A DNA stretch of 64,000 nucleotides, from NCBI GenBank assembly GCA_023411795.1, contig JAEYOK010000039.1, forward strand, positions 120,672-184,671. The letters run 5' to 3'. Positions 17,872 to 26,732 of this stretch are shown here, piece after piece (the first letter of the stretch is position 1; the number at the start of each line of letters is the position of its first letter). The translations under genes were made by a program, and so were the position numbers. The notes below the pieces were generated by a model. It worked only from the letters and a program-made list of their open reading frames with translations. It had not been told where the DNA came from and made no database searches. This DNA comes from Bacillota bacterium (GTDB taxonomy: Bacteria; Bacillota; Clostridia; DSM-8532).

Positions 17872-18717
17872 TTAGTTTAGTGCATTTATTGCCTTTGATA
17901 TACTATCTGCAGGAGCTTCATCAATTATAACAAAATTTATGTTGCCATTGATCATGTCCTGAACAGCCAAAGAACCGGATTTATAGCCTATGCATTCGGT
18001 AGCAAAACCGGTAAATCCCCAACCTTCATCACCCTCAACATAGAATTGGCCGGTTGTTCCGTTCTGAACGCCAATCTTTGTTTTGCTGTCAAACTTTGAA
18101 AGAATTGCAACTACATCATCAGCAGTTTTAGCATCGTCAAAGGTTTTATCATCTGCTTTGACAATGAGCTTTTGTGCTGCATCATAATATTTATCGGTAA
18201 AATTAACATATTCTTTTCTGTCTTCTTTTATTGTAAGACCAGCCATTGCTATATCGGCTTTGCTTTGACCTACTGAAAGGCAAACAGCGTCAAAATCCAT
18301 ATTGCTTATTACAAGCTCTTTTCCTAAGTGCTTAGCGAGCGCGGCGGCAATTTCCATATCAATTCCGTAGTATTTATCACCCACAGTATATTCAAATGGC
18401 TCAAATCCGGCGTTAGTTGCTACAACAAGCTGATCCTTGTTAGCATCCAGCTCAGCTGATTCCACTGCTTCCGGTGTCCCGTCGCCAAAATATTTTTTAA
18501 GTATACCATCAAATGTTCCGTCAGCTTTAATTTGGGCAATGAATTTGTTTACTTCTTCAAGGAGCTCAGGCTGATTTTTATCAACTCCAAAAGCATATTC
18601 CTCCTGAGTTAATTGAATGTTAATAACTTTAACGCCTGAATTGGCTTTTGAACCACAACCTACAAGGGTCATTGTTACCAGTAAAAATACGAGAAACAGC
18701 GCGATATTCTTTTTCAT
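17872..18717 (-). CDS. amino-acid-binding lipoprotein, circularly permuted SBP_bac_3
   Basis: Lipoprotein of about 281 residues: signal peptide MKKNIALFLVFLLVTMTL, lipobox LVGC. The mature N-terminus (TQEEYAFGVDKNQPELLEEV, then the GTFDGILKKYFG piece) is what normally ends a family 3 binding protein. Only after it comes the usual beginning (DQLVVATNAGFEPFEY, then GIDMEIAAALAKHLG). The C-terminus stops at INFVIIDEAPADSISKAINALN, exactly where the moved block would follow. It is therefore a circular permutation rather than a truncation. The arginine-clamp-type segment MAGLTIKEDRKEYVNF is present. Start chosen at 18717 because of TAGGAGG 7 nt upstream. Ligand: a polar amino acid, unspecified. 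Confidence 0.88.
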   Translation of the reverse strand: MKKNIALFLVFLLVTMTLVGCGSKANSGVKVINIQLTQEEYAFGVDKNQPELLEEVNKFIAQIKADGTFDGILKKYFGDGTPEAVESAELDANKDQLVVATNAGFEPFEYTVGDKYYGIDMEIAAALAKHLGKELVISNMDFDAVCLSVGQSKADIAMAGLTIKEDRKEYVNFTDKYYDAAQKLIVKADDKTFDDAKTADDVVAILSKFDSKTKIGVQNGTTGQFYVEGDEGWGFTGFATECIGYKSGSLAVQDMINGNINFVIIDEAPADSISKAINALN

Positions 18718-18781
18718 AGTGCATCCTCCTAACAATTTGAATACTTATACATTAAAACACTAATTTTTTGTATAAATATAA

Positions 18782-18808
18782 ATTATACTAATATGGCACT
18801 TTTGTCAA
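18782..18808 (-). promoter_or_regulatory. putative promoter of the amino-acid transporter operon
   Basis: A perfect TTGACA (18803-18808) and a perfect TATAAT (18782-18787) on the minus strand. The spacer is only 15 nt, or 17 nt if TAATTT serves as the -10. Confidence 0.45.
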
Positions 18809-18862
18809 CTTCAAATTGCAAAATTGATAAAACTTATTTGTGGAAAGTATTTTGCTCATTAA

Positions 18863-19433
18863 CATAATTTGCAGGTCAATGCACTATATGGAACTATATT
18901 ATTGCATATTCTATTTATACTTATAAATATTATCCTTCTTGCACTGTTGGTTTGTATGACCTTAGCAACCAGATAGAAATTAGGCAGTTGGTGGAAAAAC
19001 ACCATCTCTTCGTTGCCATTGGATTACGGAAGCTGCAAACGGCCGGCAAAGAAATAGCAGAAGGTAATTTGGGCTATCGGGTTGACACCAGATATTTATT
19101 CTGGTATTTTAAGGGCCATGGAGAGTTTTTGACAACTTGATGAACAATATATGCAAATATTCTCAACCCTCTACCAGAGCCTATATTAATCTTGACATAA
19201 AAGACAAGAATGCAATAGTTACTTTCAGAAATACTTCAAAAATTCCTCTCACTTTATCAAGCGATGAGCTACTCGAGAGATTCATCCGTGGTGACAGTTC
19301 AAGAAACACAGAAGGCAGCGGCCTGGGTCTTTCCATTGCCAAAAGTCTTATGGAATTGCAGAATGGGACACTAGATTTATATGTTGACGGAGATTTCTTT
19401 AAAGTCGTTGTATGCTTTAGTATCATTCAGTAA
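18863..19433 (+). pseudogene. degraded sensor histidine kinase
   Basis: Three pieces in different frames add up to a kinase with its centre missing. From 18863 a frame gives a membrane helix (ILLHILFILINIILLALLV) and stops. From about 18952 another gives a HAMP-like segment (AGKEIAEGNLGYRVDTRYLF, then WYFKGHGE). From about 19125 a third reads FDNLMNNICKYS, an N-box, then RFIRGDSSRNTEGSGLGLSI, the G boxes of the ATPase domain. The whole HisKA dimerisation/phosphorylation domain is absent between GHGE and FDNL. One frameshift and one internal deletion make it non-functional. No response regulator gene remains beside it. Confidence 0.75.
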
Positions 19434-19471
19434 GCATAATTTGAGGAATCCATAAGAAGGAAGTGTTTTAC

Positions 19472-20725
19472 TTGGAAACCATTAAGTTGATTAATTTTAT
19501 TATAGCAGGGGCATTTTTTATTTGCTGCTCTTACCAGTTCTTCTATGCTATTATTCCGTTCATTCGGAAAAATAAAACATGCGGGAAAGTAAAGCTACAT
19601 AAATACGCTGTTCTTATTGCGGCACGGAATGAAGAAGCAGTTATCGCACAGTTGATTGAAAGCATAAAAAATCAGACATATCCTTCCTACCTGGTAAAAA
19701 TATTTGTCGTCGCCGATAACTGCATCGACAACACAGCCTCAAAGGCAAAAACAGCAGGAGCTATTGTATGGGAACGTTTTGACAGCCAGAAAGTTGGAAA
19801 AGGCTTCGCACTGGACTTCTTACTTAGTAAAATCAATGAAATATATAACGAAAACACATTTGATGGATATTTCGTTTTTGATGCGGACAATTTGCTTGAT
19901 GAAAAATACATTTCAGAGATGAATAAAGTTTTTACAAATGGGAGCAGAATTATCACAAGCTATCGTAACTCAAAAAACTATGGCAGCAATTGGATCTCGG
20001 CCGGATTATCGTTATGGTTTTTACGGGAATCCCAATATTTAAACAGATCTAGGCACCTGCTTGGAGCAAGCTGTGCCATCTCCGGAACAGGCTTTTTGTT
20101 TCACCGTGATATAATCAAAAAAACAGGAGGCTGGAACTTCTTTTTGCTCACCGAAGATATTGAATTTACCGTTCACCATGTGTTAGAGGGCGAGAAGATA
20201 GCCTATTGCGAATCTGCTGTTTTGTATGACGAGCAACCCGTTAAATTCAGCCAATCCTGGTCTCAAAGAATGCGTTGGACAAAGGGTTATATTCAAGTTT
20301 TTCAAAAATACGGTCTACAATTAATTAAATCTTCATTCATAAATCGCAGTTTTTCATGCTTTGATATGGCCATGAATACTGTACCTGCAATTTTTTTATC
20401 TGTTATAAGCGGATTGATTAATATCGGCGGTGGGATCTATTGCTTGCTTTCCGGTGGGAATATTTTATACCTGCTCAATTTGGCCGGCCAATCCATTCTG
20501 AGTATGTACTTGATGTTCTTCCTTATTGGATTAATAACTACCATTACGGAAGGGAAACGTATTTACTGCAGTTCTCTAAAAAAATGTCTGTATACCTTTA
20601 CATTTCCCCTTTTTATGTTTACGACAATTCCCATTTCAGTTATTGCACTGTTTAGAAAGGTGGAATGGAAGCAAATATATCATTTGCAATCAAAGACATT
20701 GAATGATGTCAGGAATATAGCGTAG
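19472..20725 (+). CDS. membrane-bound GT2 glycosyltransferase
   Basis: Family 2 processive-type glycosyltransferase, about 417 residues. One N-terminal helix, then the catalytic domain: AVLIAARNEEAVIAQLI, VVADNCIDNTA, DxD-type FVFDADN, the acceptor-side TED and the Q..RW-like SQRMRWTKGY. Three or four C-terminal helices follow. Relatives make beta-linked polymers or glycolipids. The product here is unknown. TTG at 19472 is preferred over GTG 19463 because AAGGA then sits 10 nt away rather than touching the start. Its 3' end overlaps the convergent flavoprotein gene by 17 nt. Confidence 0.85.
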   Translation: METIKLINFIIAGAFFICCSYQFFYAIIPFIRKNKTCGKVKLHKYAVLIAARNEEAVIAQLIESIKNQTYPSYLVKIFVVADNCIDNTASKAKTAGAIVWERFDSQKVGKGFALDFLLSKINEIYNENTFDGYFVFDADNLLDEKYISEMNKVFTNGSRIITSYRNSKNYGSNWISAGLSLWFLRESQYLNRSRHLLGASCAISGTGFLFHRDIIKKTGGWNFFLLTEDIEFTVHHVLEGEKIAYCESAVLYDEQPVKFSQSWSQRMRWTKGYIQVFQKYGLQLIKSSFINRSFSCFDMAMNTVPAIFLSVISGLINIGGGIYCLLSGGNILYLLNLAGQSILSMYLMFFLIGLITTITEGKRIYCSSLKKCLYTFTFPLFMFTTIPISVIALFRKVEWKQIYHLQSKTLNDVRNIA

Positions 20726-22322
20726 TATATTTTCCCATAATTTCTTCTGCCACCTTAATTCCATCTACAGCTGAAGACATTATGCCGCCTGCATATCCGG
20801 CACCTTCACCCATAGGATATATGCCGCTTATACTAGACAGATAATCTTTATCTCTGACTATTCTTACAGGCGAAGAGCTTCTGGTTTCCACTCCTGTTAA
20901 AATGCCGTCAGGCATGGCAAAGCCCTTTATCTTTGTATCAAAATAAACTATTGCCTCCTTCATGGTTTCAATTACATAGTAAGGGAGGCAATCCTTTATG
21001 GGAGCGAAGGTTATACCCGGTAAATAGGTAGGCTTAACCATACCGAAACCTGTGCTTGTGCAATCCTTCAGAAAGTCTCCGATTAATTGAACGGGAGCCT
21101 TGTAATTTGAGCCACCAAGCTGAAATGCAAGATGCTCCCATTTTCTCTGAAACTCCACACCTGCCAATGGATGCTGACTTGTGAAGTCCTCCGGATTTAC
21201 GCCTACCAGCAAAGCGGAATTAGCATTAACACCGTCTCTTTTATATTCACTCATCCCGTTCGTGACAATATGATTCTCTTCCGATGCTGCCGCAACAACA
21301 TATCCTCCGGGACACATGCAAAAGGTGTATGCCGATCTACCGTTTTTTGAATGATAGGATAATTTATAGTCAGCCGCTCCTAAGACGGGATTCCTTGCTT
21401 GATTGCCGTATTGGGCTCTGTCAATAACGTGCTGGGGATGTTCAATCCTGACTCCTATGGAAAAGGGTTTAGGGCTCATTTCAATGCCTCTTTGGTTAAG
21501 CACCTCGAAGGTGTCCCTGGCACTATGCCCGATGGCTAAAAGTACGATACTGCACTCCAGTATCTCCTCGTTATTGATTTCAATTGCTGCTATTGCCCCA
21601 TCCTTAATAATGAAATCCGTTACTTTAGAACTAAATCTTACATCACCACCATATAAAATGATGGCTTTTCTTAGATTTTTAACGACAGAACGCAATAAAT
21701 CAGTTCCTATATGTGGTTTACTCTTATATAAAATTTCATGGGGCGCACCTGCATTGATAAATTCTTTAAGCACCTCATCGCATCTCGAATCATTTATTAA
21801 AGTTGTGAGTTTTCCGTCTGAAAAAGTGCCCGCTCCACCTTCGCCAAACTGTACATTGCTTTCTGTATCCAGCTTGCCACCATTCCAGAAAGTATTAATT
21901 TTCCCGGCTCTTGAATCCACATCTTCCCCTCTTTCAAGAACGATGGGCCTATAGCCGTTTCTGGCAAGGCTCAAGGCGGCAAAAAGCCCTGCGGGCCCCA
22001 TTCCAACTACAACGGGCCGTCGGTGCAGCTTTTCGGTACCAAATTGATGCTCAGGACATATAACAGCAGGAGTAGGAAAAATATCTTTGCTTCGATGTTT
22101 GTTTAGCAAGGATTCTTCATTTTTAACCTCTGCGTCAAGTGTATAGACAAAGCATATCTCGGCTTTCTTTCTGGCATCCAGCGACTTTTTTGAAATGCTT
22201 AAGCTTAATAAATCCTTTTCTTTTATTTTAAGCTTATCAAGAATAATGCTCTTCAAGACATCATTCTCATTGTTCGCATTTATATCATTTATCCTGACTT
22301 TAATATTTGAAAGTCTTATCAT
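20709..22322 (-). CDS. FAD-dependent dehydrogenase (COG2509-type)
   Basis: NAD(P)/FAD-dependent oxidoreductase of about 537 residues. An N-terminal ferredoxin-like region (RLSNIKVRINDI and onward, about 90 residues) precedes the FAD domain VVVGMGPAGLFAALSLARNG, then QFGEGGAGTFSDGKL and the C-terminal GEGAGYAGGIMSSAVDG. This arrangement is typical of the uncharacterised FAD-dependent dehydrogenases widespread in Firmicutes. Substrate unknown. Start at ATG 22322 has GAAAGGAAA upstream; the frame is open to 22349 without a ribosome site. It lies downstream of another flavoprotein and an inverted-repeat element. Confidence 0.85.
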   Translation of the reverse strand: MIRLSNIKVRINDINANNENDVLKSIILDKLKIKEKDLLSLSISKKSLDARKKAEICFVYTLDAEVKNEESLLNKHRSKDIFPTPAVICPEHQFGTEKLHRRPVVVGMGPAGLFAALSLARNGYRPIVLERGEDVDSRAGKINTFWNGGKLDTESNVQFGEGGAGTFSDGKLTTLINDSRCDEVLKEFINAGAPHEILYKSKPHIGTDLLRSVVKNLRKAIILYGGDVRFSSKVTDFIIKDGAIAAIEINNEEILECSIVLLAIGHSARDTFEVLNQRGIEMSPKPFSIGVRIEHPQHVIDRAQYGNQARNPVLGAADYKLSYHSKNGRSAYTFCMCPGGYVVAAASEENHIVTNGMSEYKRDGVNANSALLVGVNPEDFTSQHPLAGVEFQRKWEHLAFQLGGSNYKAPVQLIGDFLKDCTSTGFGMVKPTYLPGITFAPIKDCLPYYVIETMKEAIVYFDTKIKGFAMPDGILTGVETRSSSPVRIVRDKDYLSSISGIYPMGEGAGYAGGIMSSAVDGIKVAEEIMGKYTTLYS

Positions 22323-22355
22323 AAAGCATTTCCTTTCAGAATGGGTCAATGGGAC

Positions 22356-22469
22356 GTCAGAATGTGCGAAAACTAATCACTTAATTTAGTTATGCAGTGT
22401 TTTAGCGGCCGTGGCCTGCACGATTTAGCGCTATTATTGCTAATTAAAAGAGTTTTCGCACAGTCTGAC
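22356..22469. repeat. 114-bp element bounded by 19-bp inverted repeats
   Basis: GTCAGAATGTGCGAAAACT at 22356-22374 is matched by its complement at 22451-22469 with one mismatch (18 of 19). The 76 nt between contain smaller palindromes (GGCCGTGGCC, TAGCGCTA). It nearly fills the gap between two same-strand flavoprotein genes. It could be a miniature inverted-repeat element or a structured RNA. No target duplication is obvious. Confidence 0.6.
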
Positions 22470-22481
22470 AGTGAATTTTAT

Positions 22482-23720
22482 TTACTCATTTGCTGCGTTG
22501 CGGCCGGCGATAAAGCCCGACGACCACGCCCATTGCAAATTAAAGCCTCCACACATCCCGTCAATATCCATGATTTCTCCTGCAAAATAGAGGCCTTTAA
22601 CCAAAAGTGATTCCATAGTGTTCTCATCTATCTCCTGCGTACTGATTCCTCCTGCCGTAACCTGTGCGCTGGGCCAGCTCTTTGTGCCCTTTATATTTAA
22701 TCTCCAGTCGGTTAAGACATTTGCGATTCTTTCCTGTTCTTTTGAAGTTATACTTGAAACGGAACGCTTAAGCTCATTAATCCCCGCTTGTGATAAAACC
22801 ACAGGAATCAGCCTTTTATTAATAAGTCCAACAAAGCTGAATTCAACTGTTTTGTTTAAATCGACTTGAAAACGTCTAGCTATAAGCTCGCTTACTTCCT
22901 CCTTCGACATCGTATCAAGGATATTGATTTTTAAGGTAGCTTTTTTACCGCTCTTTAAAAGCTCCCCTGCTTTTCTGCTTATCTGAAAAACTGGAGGGCC
23001 AGATACTCCGTAGTTGGTAAACAGAATGTCTCCTCTGTCTTTAATAACCGATCTGTTATTATCAATTATCTCAGCTGTCCCTACGAATTTAACACCGTCA
23101 ATTCTCTTAAAAAAGTCACCATCCAACATCAACTGAACCAGTGAAGGAAAAATATCGGTCATTGTGTGGCCTAAACTCAATGCCAGATCATAGCCATATC
23201 CATCAGAACCGGAAGATGGCATAGCTTTTCCACCGGGGGTCAAAACCACTCTATCTCCCCTGTATATGCTGCCATTCTCGGTTCTTAAAATGAACGATCC
23301 ATTTTCAGGGATTATATCAACCACGTTGGAATCACAGACTATATTAACCCCTAAGCGGTTAAGCTCATAAAGCAAAACGTCAAGAATGCTGGATGCCTGA
23401 TCGGACATAGGGAATACCTTTCCCTGTTCCTCGACCTTGTGTTGAATTCCTAATTTCTCAAAAAAACTGATAGTATTATTAACTGTAAAATCAGATAAAA
23501 CCTTTCGCACAAACCCGGGATTTTCACTGCTGTAGCAGTTGCACTCCGCATTTACATTAGTAAAATTGCATCGTCCGTTACCGGTAGCAAGTATCTTTTT
23601 ACCGACTCTCGGATTTTTTTCAAGTATGGTAACATCGGTACCAAGTCTTGCTGCCGAAATAGCGGCCAGCATTCCTGCCGCTCCTCCTCCTACAATTATA
23701 ACTCTTCTTTTAAAGCTCAT
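22482..23720 (-). CDS. HI0933/BaiN-like flavoprotein
   Basis: NAD(P)/FAD-dependent oxidoreductase of 412 residues in the HI0933/BaiN family. FAD motif VIIVGGGAAGMLAAISAARLG, then LEKNPRVGKKILATGNGRCN, a family signature, TPGGKAMPSSGSDGYGY, and C-terminal GEIMDIDGMCGGFNLQWAW with SSGFIAGR. Members are 2-electron reductases of diverse substrates. BaiN acts on bile acids, but the family is broad and that role should not be assumed. Ribosome site GAGGAA at 7 nt. Confidence 0.87.
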   Translation of the reverse strand: MSFKRRVIIVGGGAAGMLAAISAARLGTDVTILEKNPRVGKKILATGNGRCNFTNVNAECNCYSSENPGFVRKVLSDFTVNNTISFFEKLGIQHKVEEQGKVFPMSDQASSILDVLLYELNRLGVNIVCDSNVVDIIPENGSFILRTENGSIYRGDRVVLTPGGKAMPSSGSDGYGYDLALSLGHTMTDIFPSLVQLMLDGDFFKRIDGVKFVGTAEIIDNNRSVIKDRGDILFTNYGVSGPPVFQISRKAGELLKSGKKATLKINILDTMSKEEVSELIARRFQVDLNKTVEFSFVGLINKRLIPVVLSQAGINELKRSVSSITSKEQERIANVLTDWRLNIKGTKSWPSAQVTAGGISTQEIDENTMESLLVKGLYFAGEIMDIDGMCGGFNLQWAWSSGFIAGRNAANE

Positions 23721-23799
23721 ATTGTTTTTCCTCTAGTTCCGAATTCTCTAGTTAAAGTGATAATTGTTGATGAACTGACCATTAAGTTTTCCTCCTTAA

Positions 23800-26589
23800 T
23801 CACACTTTTATAAACTCAATCCAATCTATCACTATTCCCGGTGTTATGTAATCAAATTTCAACTCATATATTCCTTCTTCAAGATTAATCTTTACAAGCC
23901 TTTGTCTAACCCATTTTCCCTCTGTTCCGTTGGCTAGAACAGTAGTCATATACTTATCATTCAATATAATATTACATGCGACTTGAGCTAAATTATATTC
24001 AGGGGACATTAAACTTACAAAGACCCTGTACTCGCCTTTATTTGATACATTAAAAAATGTAGTGCCTGCCGAGGTGTTAACCTTTGAATTCTCCTCCAGG
24101 TTATGAACCGGCTGGGGCGATAATCCGAATTTTTTAGCATGGAAAGTTTTAACGGCTTTATAGTTGAAATCCTGATTTCTTGAGAATACAGGAGCTTCCA
24201 TTAAAAAGCTTAAGATATTGAGGGCACAGCGCTGCAGCTCTCCTCTTGTCAAAGAACCATTTTTTAGTGATTCAATGGTATCGTCATCTCCTGAATTTAC
24301 TTCGGCACCAAAATTGCTAATAACCTTATATAGATCGTTTTGCGCCCTGACCATAAAGCCGGTATATTTTGCCCTCGGAGGCCCTCCGTTGGCATTATCA
24401 TTCATTTTTGCGTACCAGTCAGTCATGACAATGCCTTTAAAACCCCATTCCTTGCGCAATATGGTTGTGTTTAAATCATAATTGGAAGCCGTCCAATGTC
24501 TGTTTATCGGGTTATATGAAGTCATTATGGCATTAGCATTTCCCTGCCTTACAGCAATTTCGAAGCCCTTGAGATAAATCTCCCGTAATGCTCTTTCAGA
24601 AACGACTGCATTAACCTTTGTTCTGTTTTTTTCCTGATTGTTGCATGCAAAGTGTTTCAGAGTAGCGTTTGAACCGCCTTTCTTGATTCCTCGCACCGAT
24701 GCTAGCGCAAACAAACCCGAGATAAGCGGATCCTCCGAATAATATTCAAAATTGCGTCCATTGAGAGGGCATCGTCTGATATTAAGTCCGGGTCCCAGCA
24801 GCATGTCAATATTATAGCTTACTAACTCCTTGCCCTCTAATGTATAAAGCTCTTCCACTAATTCCACATTCCACGTTGCCGCCAACAATGTACCAATGGG
24901 TAGCAAAGTGGCTTTTTGCCCGCAATCCATTCGGATTCCCGACGGGCCGTCACTTGTACAAGCTATGGGAATACCATAATTAAGCAGGCTCTCGGTAATC
25001 CCTCCAAAAGCGCTTGTCGTTCCAGGTGTTACCCAAGGGCTTCCGATGCCCTCACCCCTTACAAGTGCGGCTAAATCCTCATCGGAAAGCTGTGCTATAA
25101 AAGCTTCAATGGAAACCTTCTTATCGTATACATCTCTTAATTTATAGCCTCTATCACCTGTTTGAGGAATCTGAGCCGGAAGATTTTTATCTATACGCTC
25201 GGCAATAGAAACCTGTCTTGTCGGCACCTCTTCATAGACTATTTCGAAGGTTCCGTCATCTTTTTTCAGACCTGGCTTCATTCTTTTAAAAGCTTCTACT
25301 GGTCTCATGGCCTCTTCCAACTGCTCGACCACTCGAAGCTCAGGGATAAAAAAGCTGTCCTTACCTTCAAATAATATTCTGACGGTATTCCTGACGCTAT
25401 TTCCGGCATATACATAGTAGTCCCCGCTCTCCAACACATAACATGAACTATTGCCTGTATAACCACCGTCATCATAAGCTGCCATCCGATTAACCGGAAA
25501 GCTTATAGATATCGATTGGGATTCTCCGGGCTCAAGGAGCTTGGTTTTCTTAAATGCCGCAAGAGTCCTTTTAGGTCTTCCCAATTTCCCCTGAGGAGCC
25601 TCGTAATAGACCTGGACAACCTCTTTCCCAGAGTACGTGCCTCCAGTATTCTTTACCGTAGCATTTACCTCAATATATTCTTCGCCATCTATTACCTTAA
25701 AACAAGCTTCCGAGCACTTAATTTCAAAATCGGTATAAGATAATCCATAACCGAATTCAAACTGCACCTTTTCAGGACAAAACGTCTCAAAGTACCTATA
25801 GCCTACATAGATATCCTCTTGATAGATATTTTTGTCTTCACCGCCATAATTCATAGTAGAAGGGTAGTCATTAATGGAATAAGCTATTGTATCAGTCAGC
25901 TTACCACTGGGTGTTACATCACCTATCAATATATCGGCAGCCGCATTTCCGCCTTCTATTCCACCCTGCCATGTTATAACAACACCCTTTATACTGTTTC
26001 GATAGGGCTCATCGTCCAGCCAGCTTATATCCATTATATTGGAAACATTAAGAACAAGTATTACTTCATTGAAATGTTTACAGACAGCCTTTAGCATATC
26101 CTGCTCCGGCTTTGTAAGAAGATAACTGCCTTCCTCGTTTCGGTTATCAGTTTCCTCTCCGGCGGTTCTGCCTAAAACAATAATTGCCTTATCGGATTTG
26201 TTTTTTGCCTCATTAACTATACTCTCGGATAAGGGCATTTCTTTTTGATGCCAAGGCTCCGCTGCCCATCCGCCTCCGCCATTATCAAAAGGATTCACTT
26301 TAATCCACTCGGTATATATACGGGCTAAATCTTCGTTTACTTCTATTTTTGACTTTGAACGCAAACCATCAAGTAGATTTGTGGTATATGCCACATTAAC
26401 CATACCGCCAGAGCCTGTTCCGCATCTATAATAATCAATCTGACACCTACCGAAAATAGATACTTTCTCATTTTCTTTTAATGGTAAAACACCTTCTTCA
26501 TTTTTTAGTAAGACCGCTCCCTCTGCCGCTGCTATTCTGCAAAACTCAGCAAATCCCTTCAATGGTATGCCTATTTTCAATGATTTCAT
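23800..26589 (-). CDS. GH3 beta-glycosidase with reversed domain order
   Basis: Glycoside hydrolase family 3, about 929 residues, cytoplasmic (no signal peptide). The usual C-terminal alpha/beta sandwich comes first (AAAEGAVLLKNEEGVLPL, KAIIVLGRTAGEETDN), then a fibronectin-III-like domain (GKEVVQVYYEAPQGKLGRPK), and only then the TIM barrel (YGIPIACTSDGPSGIRMD; LKHFACNNQEKNR; IVMTDWYAKMND with nucleophile Asp724). The last hundred residues form an added beta-rich domain (GEYRVFVSLMSPEYNLAQ to VIDWIEFIKV) like a carbohydrate-binding module. Reversed GH3 enzymes are known from rumen and clostridial bacteria. Start at 26589 has GGAGG 9 nt upstream. Confidence 0.88.
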   Translation of the reverse strand: MKSLKIGIPLKGFAEFCRIAAAEGAVLLKNEEGVLPLKENEKVSIFGRCQIDYYRCGTGSGGMVNVAYTTNLLDGLRSKSKIEVNEDLARIYTEWIKVNPFDNGGGGWAAEPWHQKEMPLSESIVNEAKNKSDKAIIVLGRTAGEETDNRNEEGSYLLTKPEQDMLKAVCKHFNEVILVLNVSNIMDISWLDDEPYRNSIKGVVITWQGGIEGGNAAADILIGDVTPSGKLTDTIAYSINDYPSTMNYGGEDKNIYQEDIYVGYRYFETFCPEKVQFEFGYGLSYTDFEIKCSEACFKVIDGEEYIEVNATVKNTGGTYSGKEVVQVYYEAPQGKLGRPKRTLAAFKKTKLLEPGESQSISISFPVNRMAAYDDGGYTGNSSCYVLESGDYYVYAGNSVRNTVRILFEGKDSFFIPELRVVEQLEEAMRPVEAFKRMKPGLKKDDGTFEIVYEEVPTRQVSIAERIDKNLPAQIPQTGDRGYKLRDVYDKKVSIEAFIAQLSDEDLAALVRGEGIGSPWVTPGTTSAFGGITESLLNYGIPIACTSDGPSGIRMDCGQKATLLPIGTLLAATWNVELVEELYTLEGKELVSYNIDMLLGPGLNIRRCPLNGRNFEYYSEDPLISGLFALASVRGIKKGGSNATLKHFACNNQEKNRTKVNAVVSERALREIYLKGFEIAVRQGNANAIMTSYNPINRHWTASNYDLNTTILRKEWGFKGIVMTDWYAKMNDNANGGPPRAKYTGFMVRAQNDLYKVISNFGAEVNSGDDDTIESLKNGSLTRGELQRCALNILSFLMEAPVFSRNQDFNYKAVKTFHAKKFGLSPQPVHNLEENSKVNTSAGTTFFNVSNKGEYRVFVSLMSPEYNLAQVACNIILNDKYMTTVLANGTEGKWVRQRLVKINLEEGIYELKFDYITPGIVIDWIEFIKV

Positions 26590-26732
26590 TTTAATAGTCC
26601 TCCAGCTTATTTTTAAATTATAAATATAAATAATAAATTGCAAATAATACTAGAATTATACCATAAGTTGTAACATCAAATACTTCATTTCAAATCAACC
26701 GAGATGGGTGGTCCAGTATTTTAGCCATGAAC

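Noticed and set aside
22482..23720. Bile-acid reductase function for the BaiN-like flavoprotein
   Set aside because: The family is broad and there are no bai genes nearby, so the specific role is not supported.
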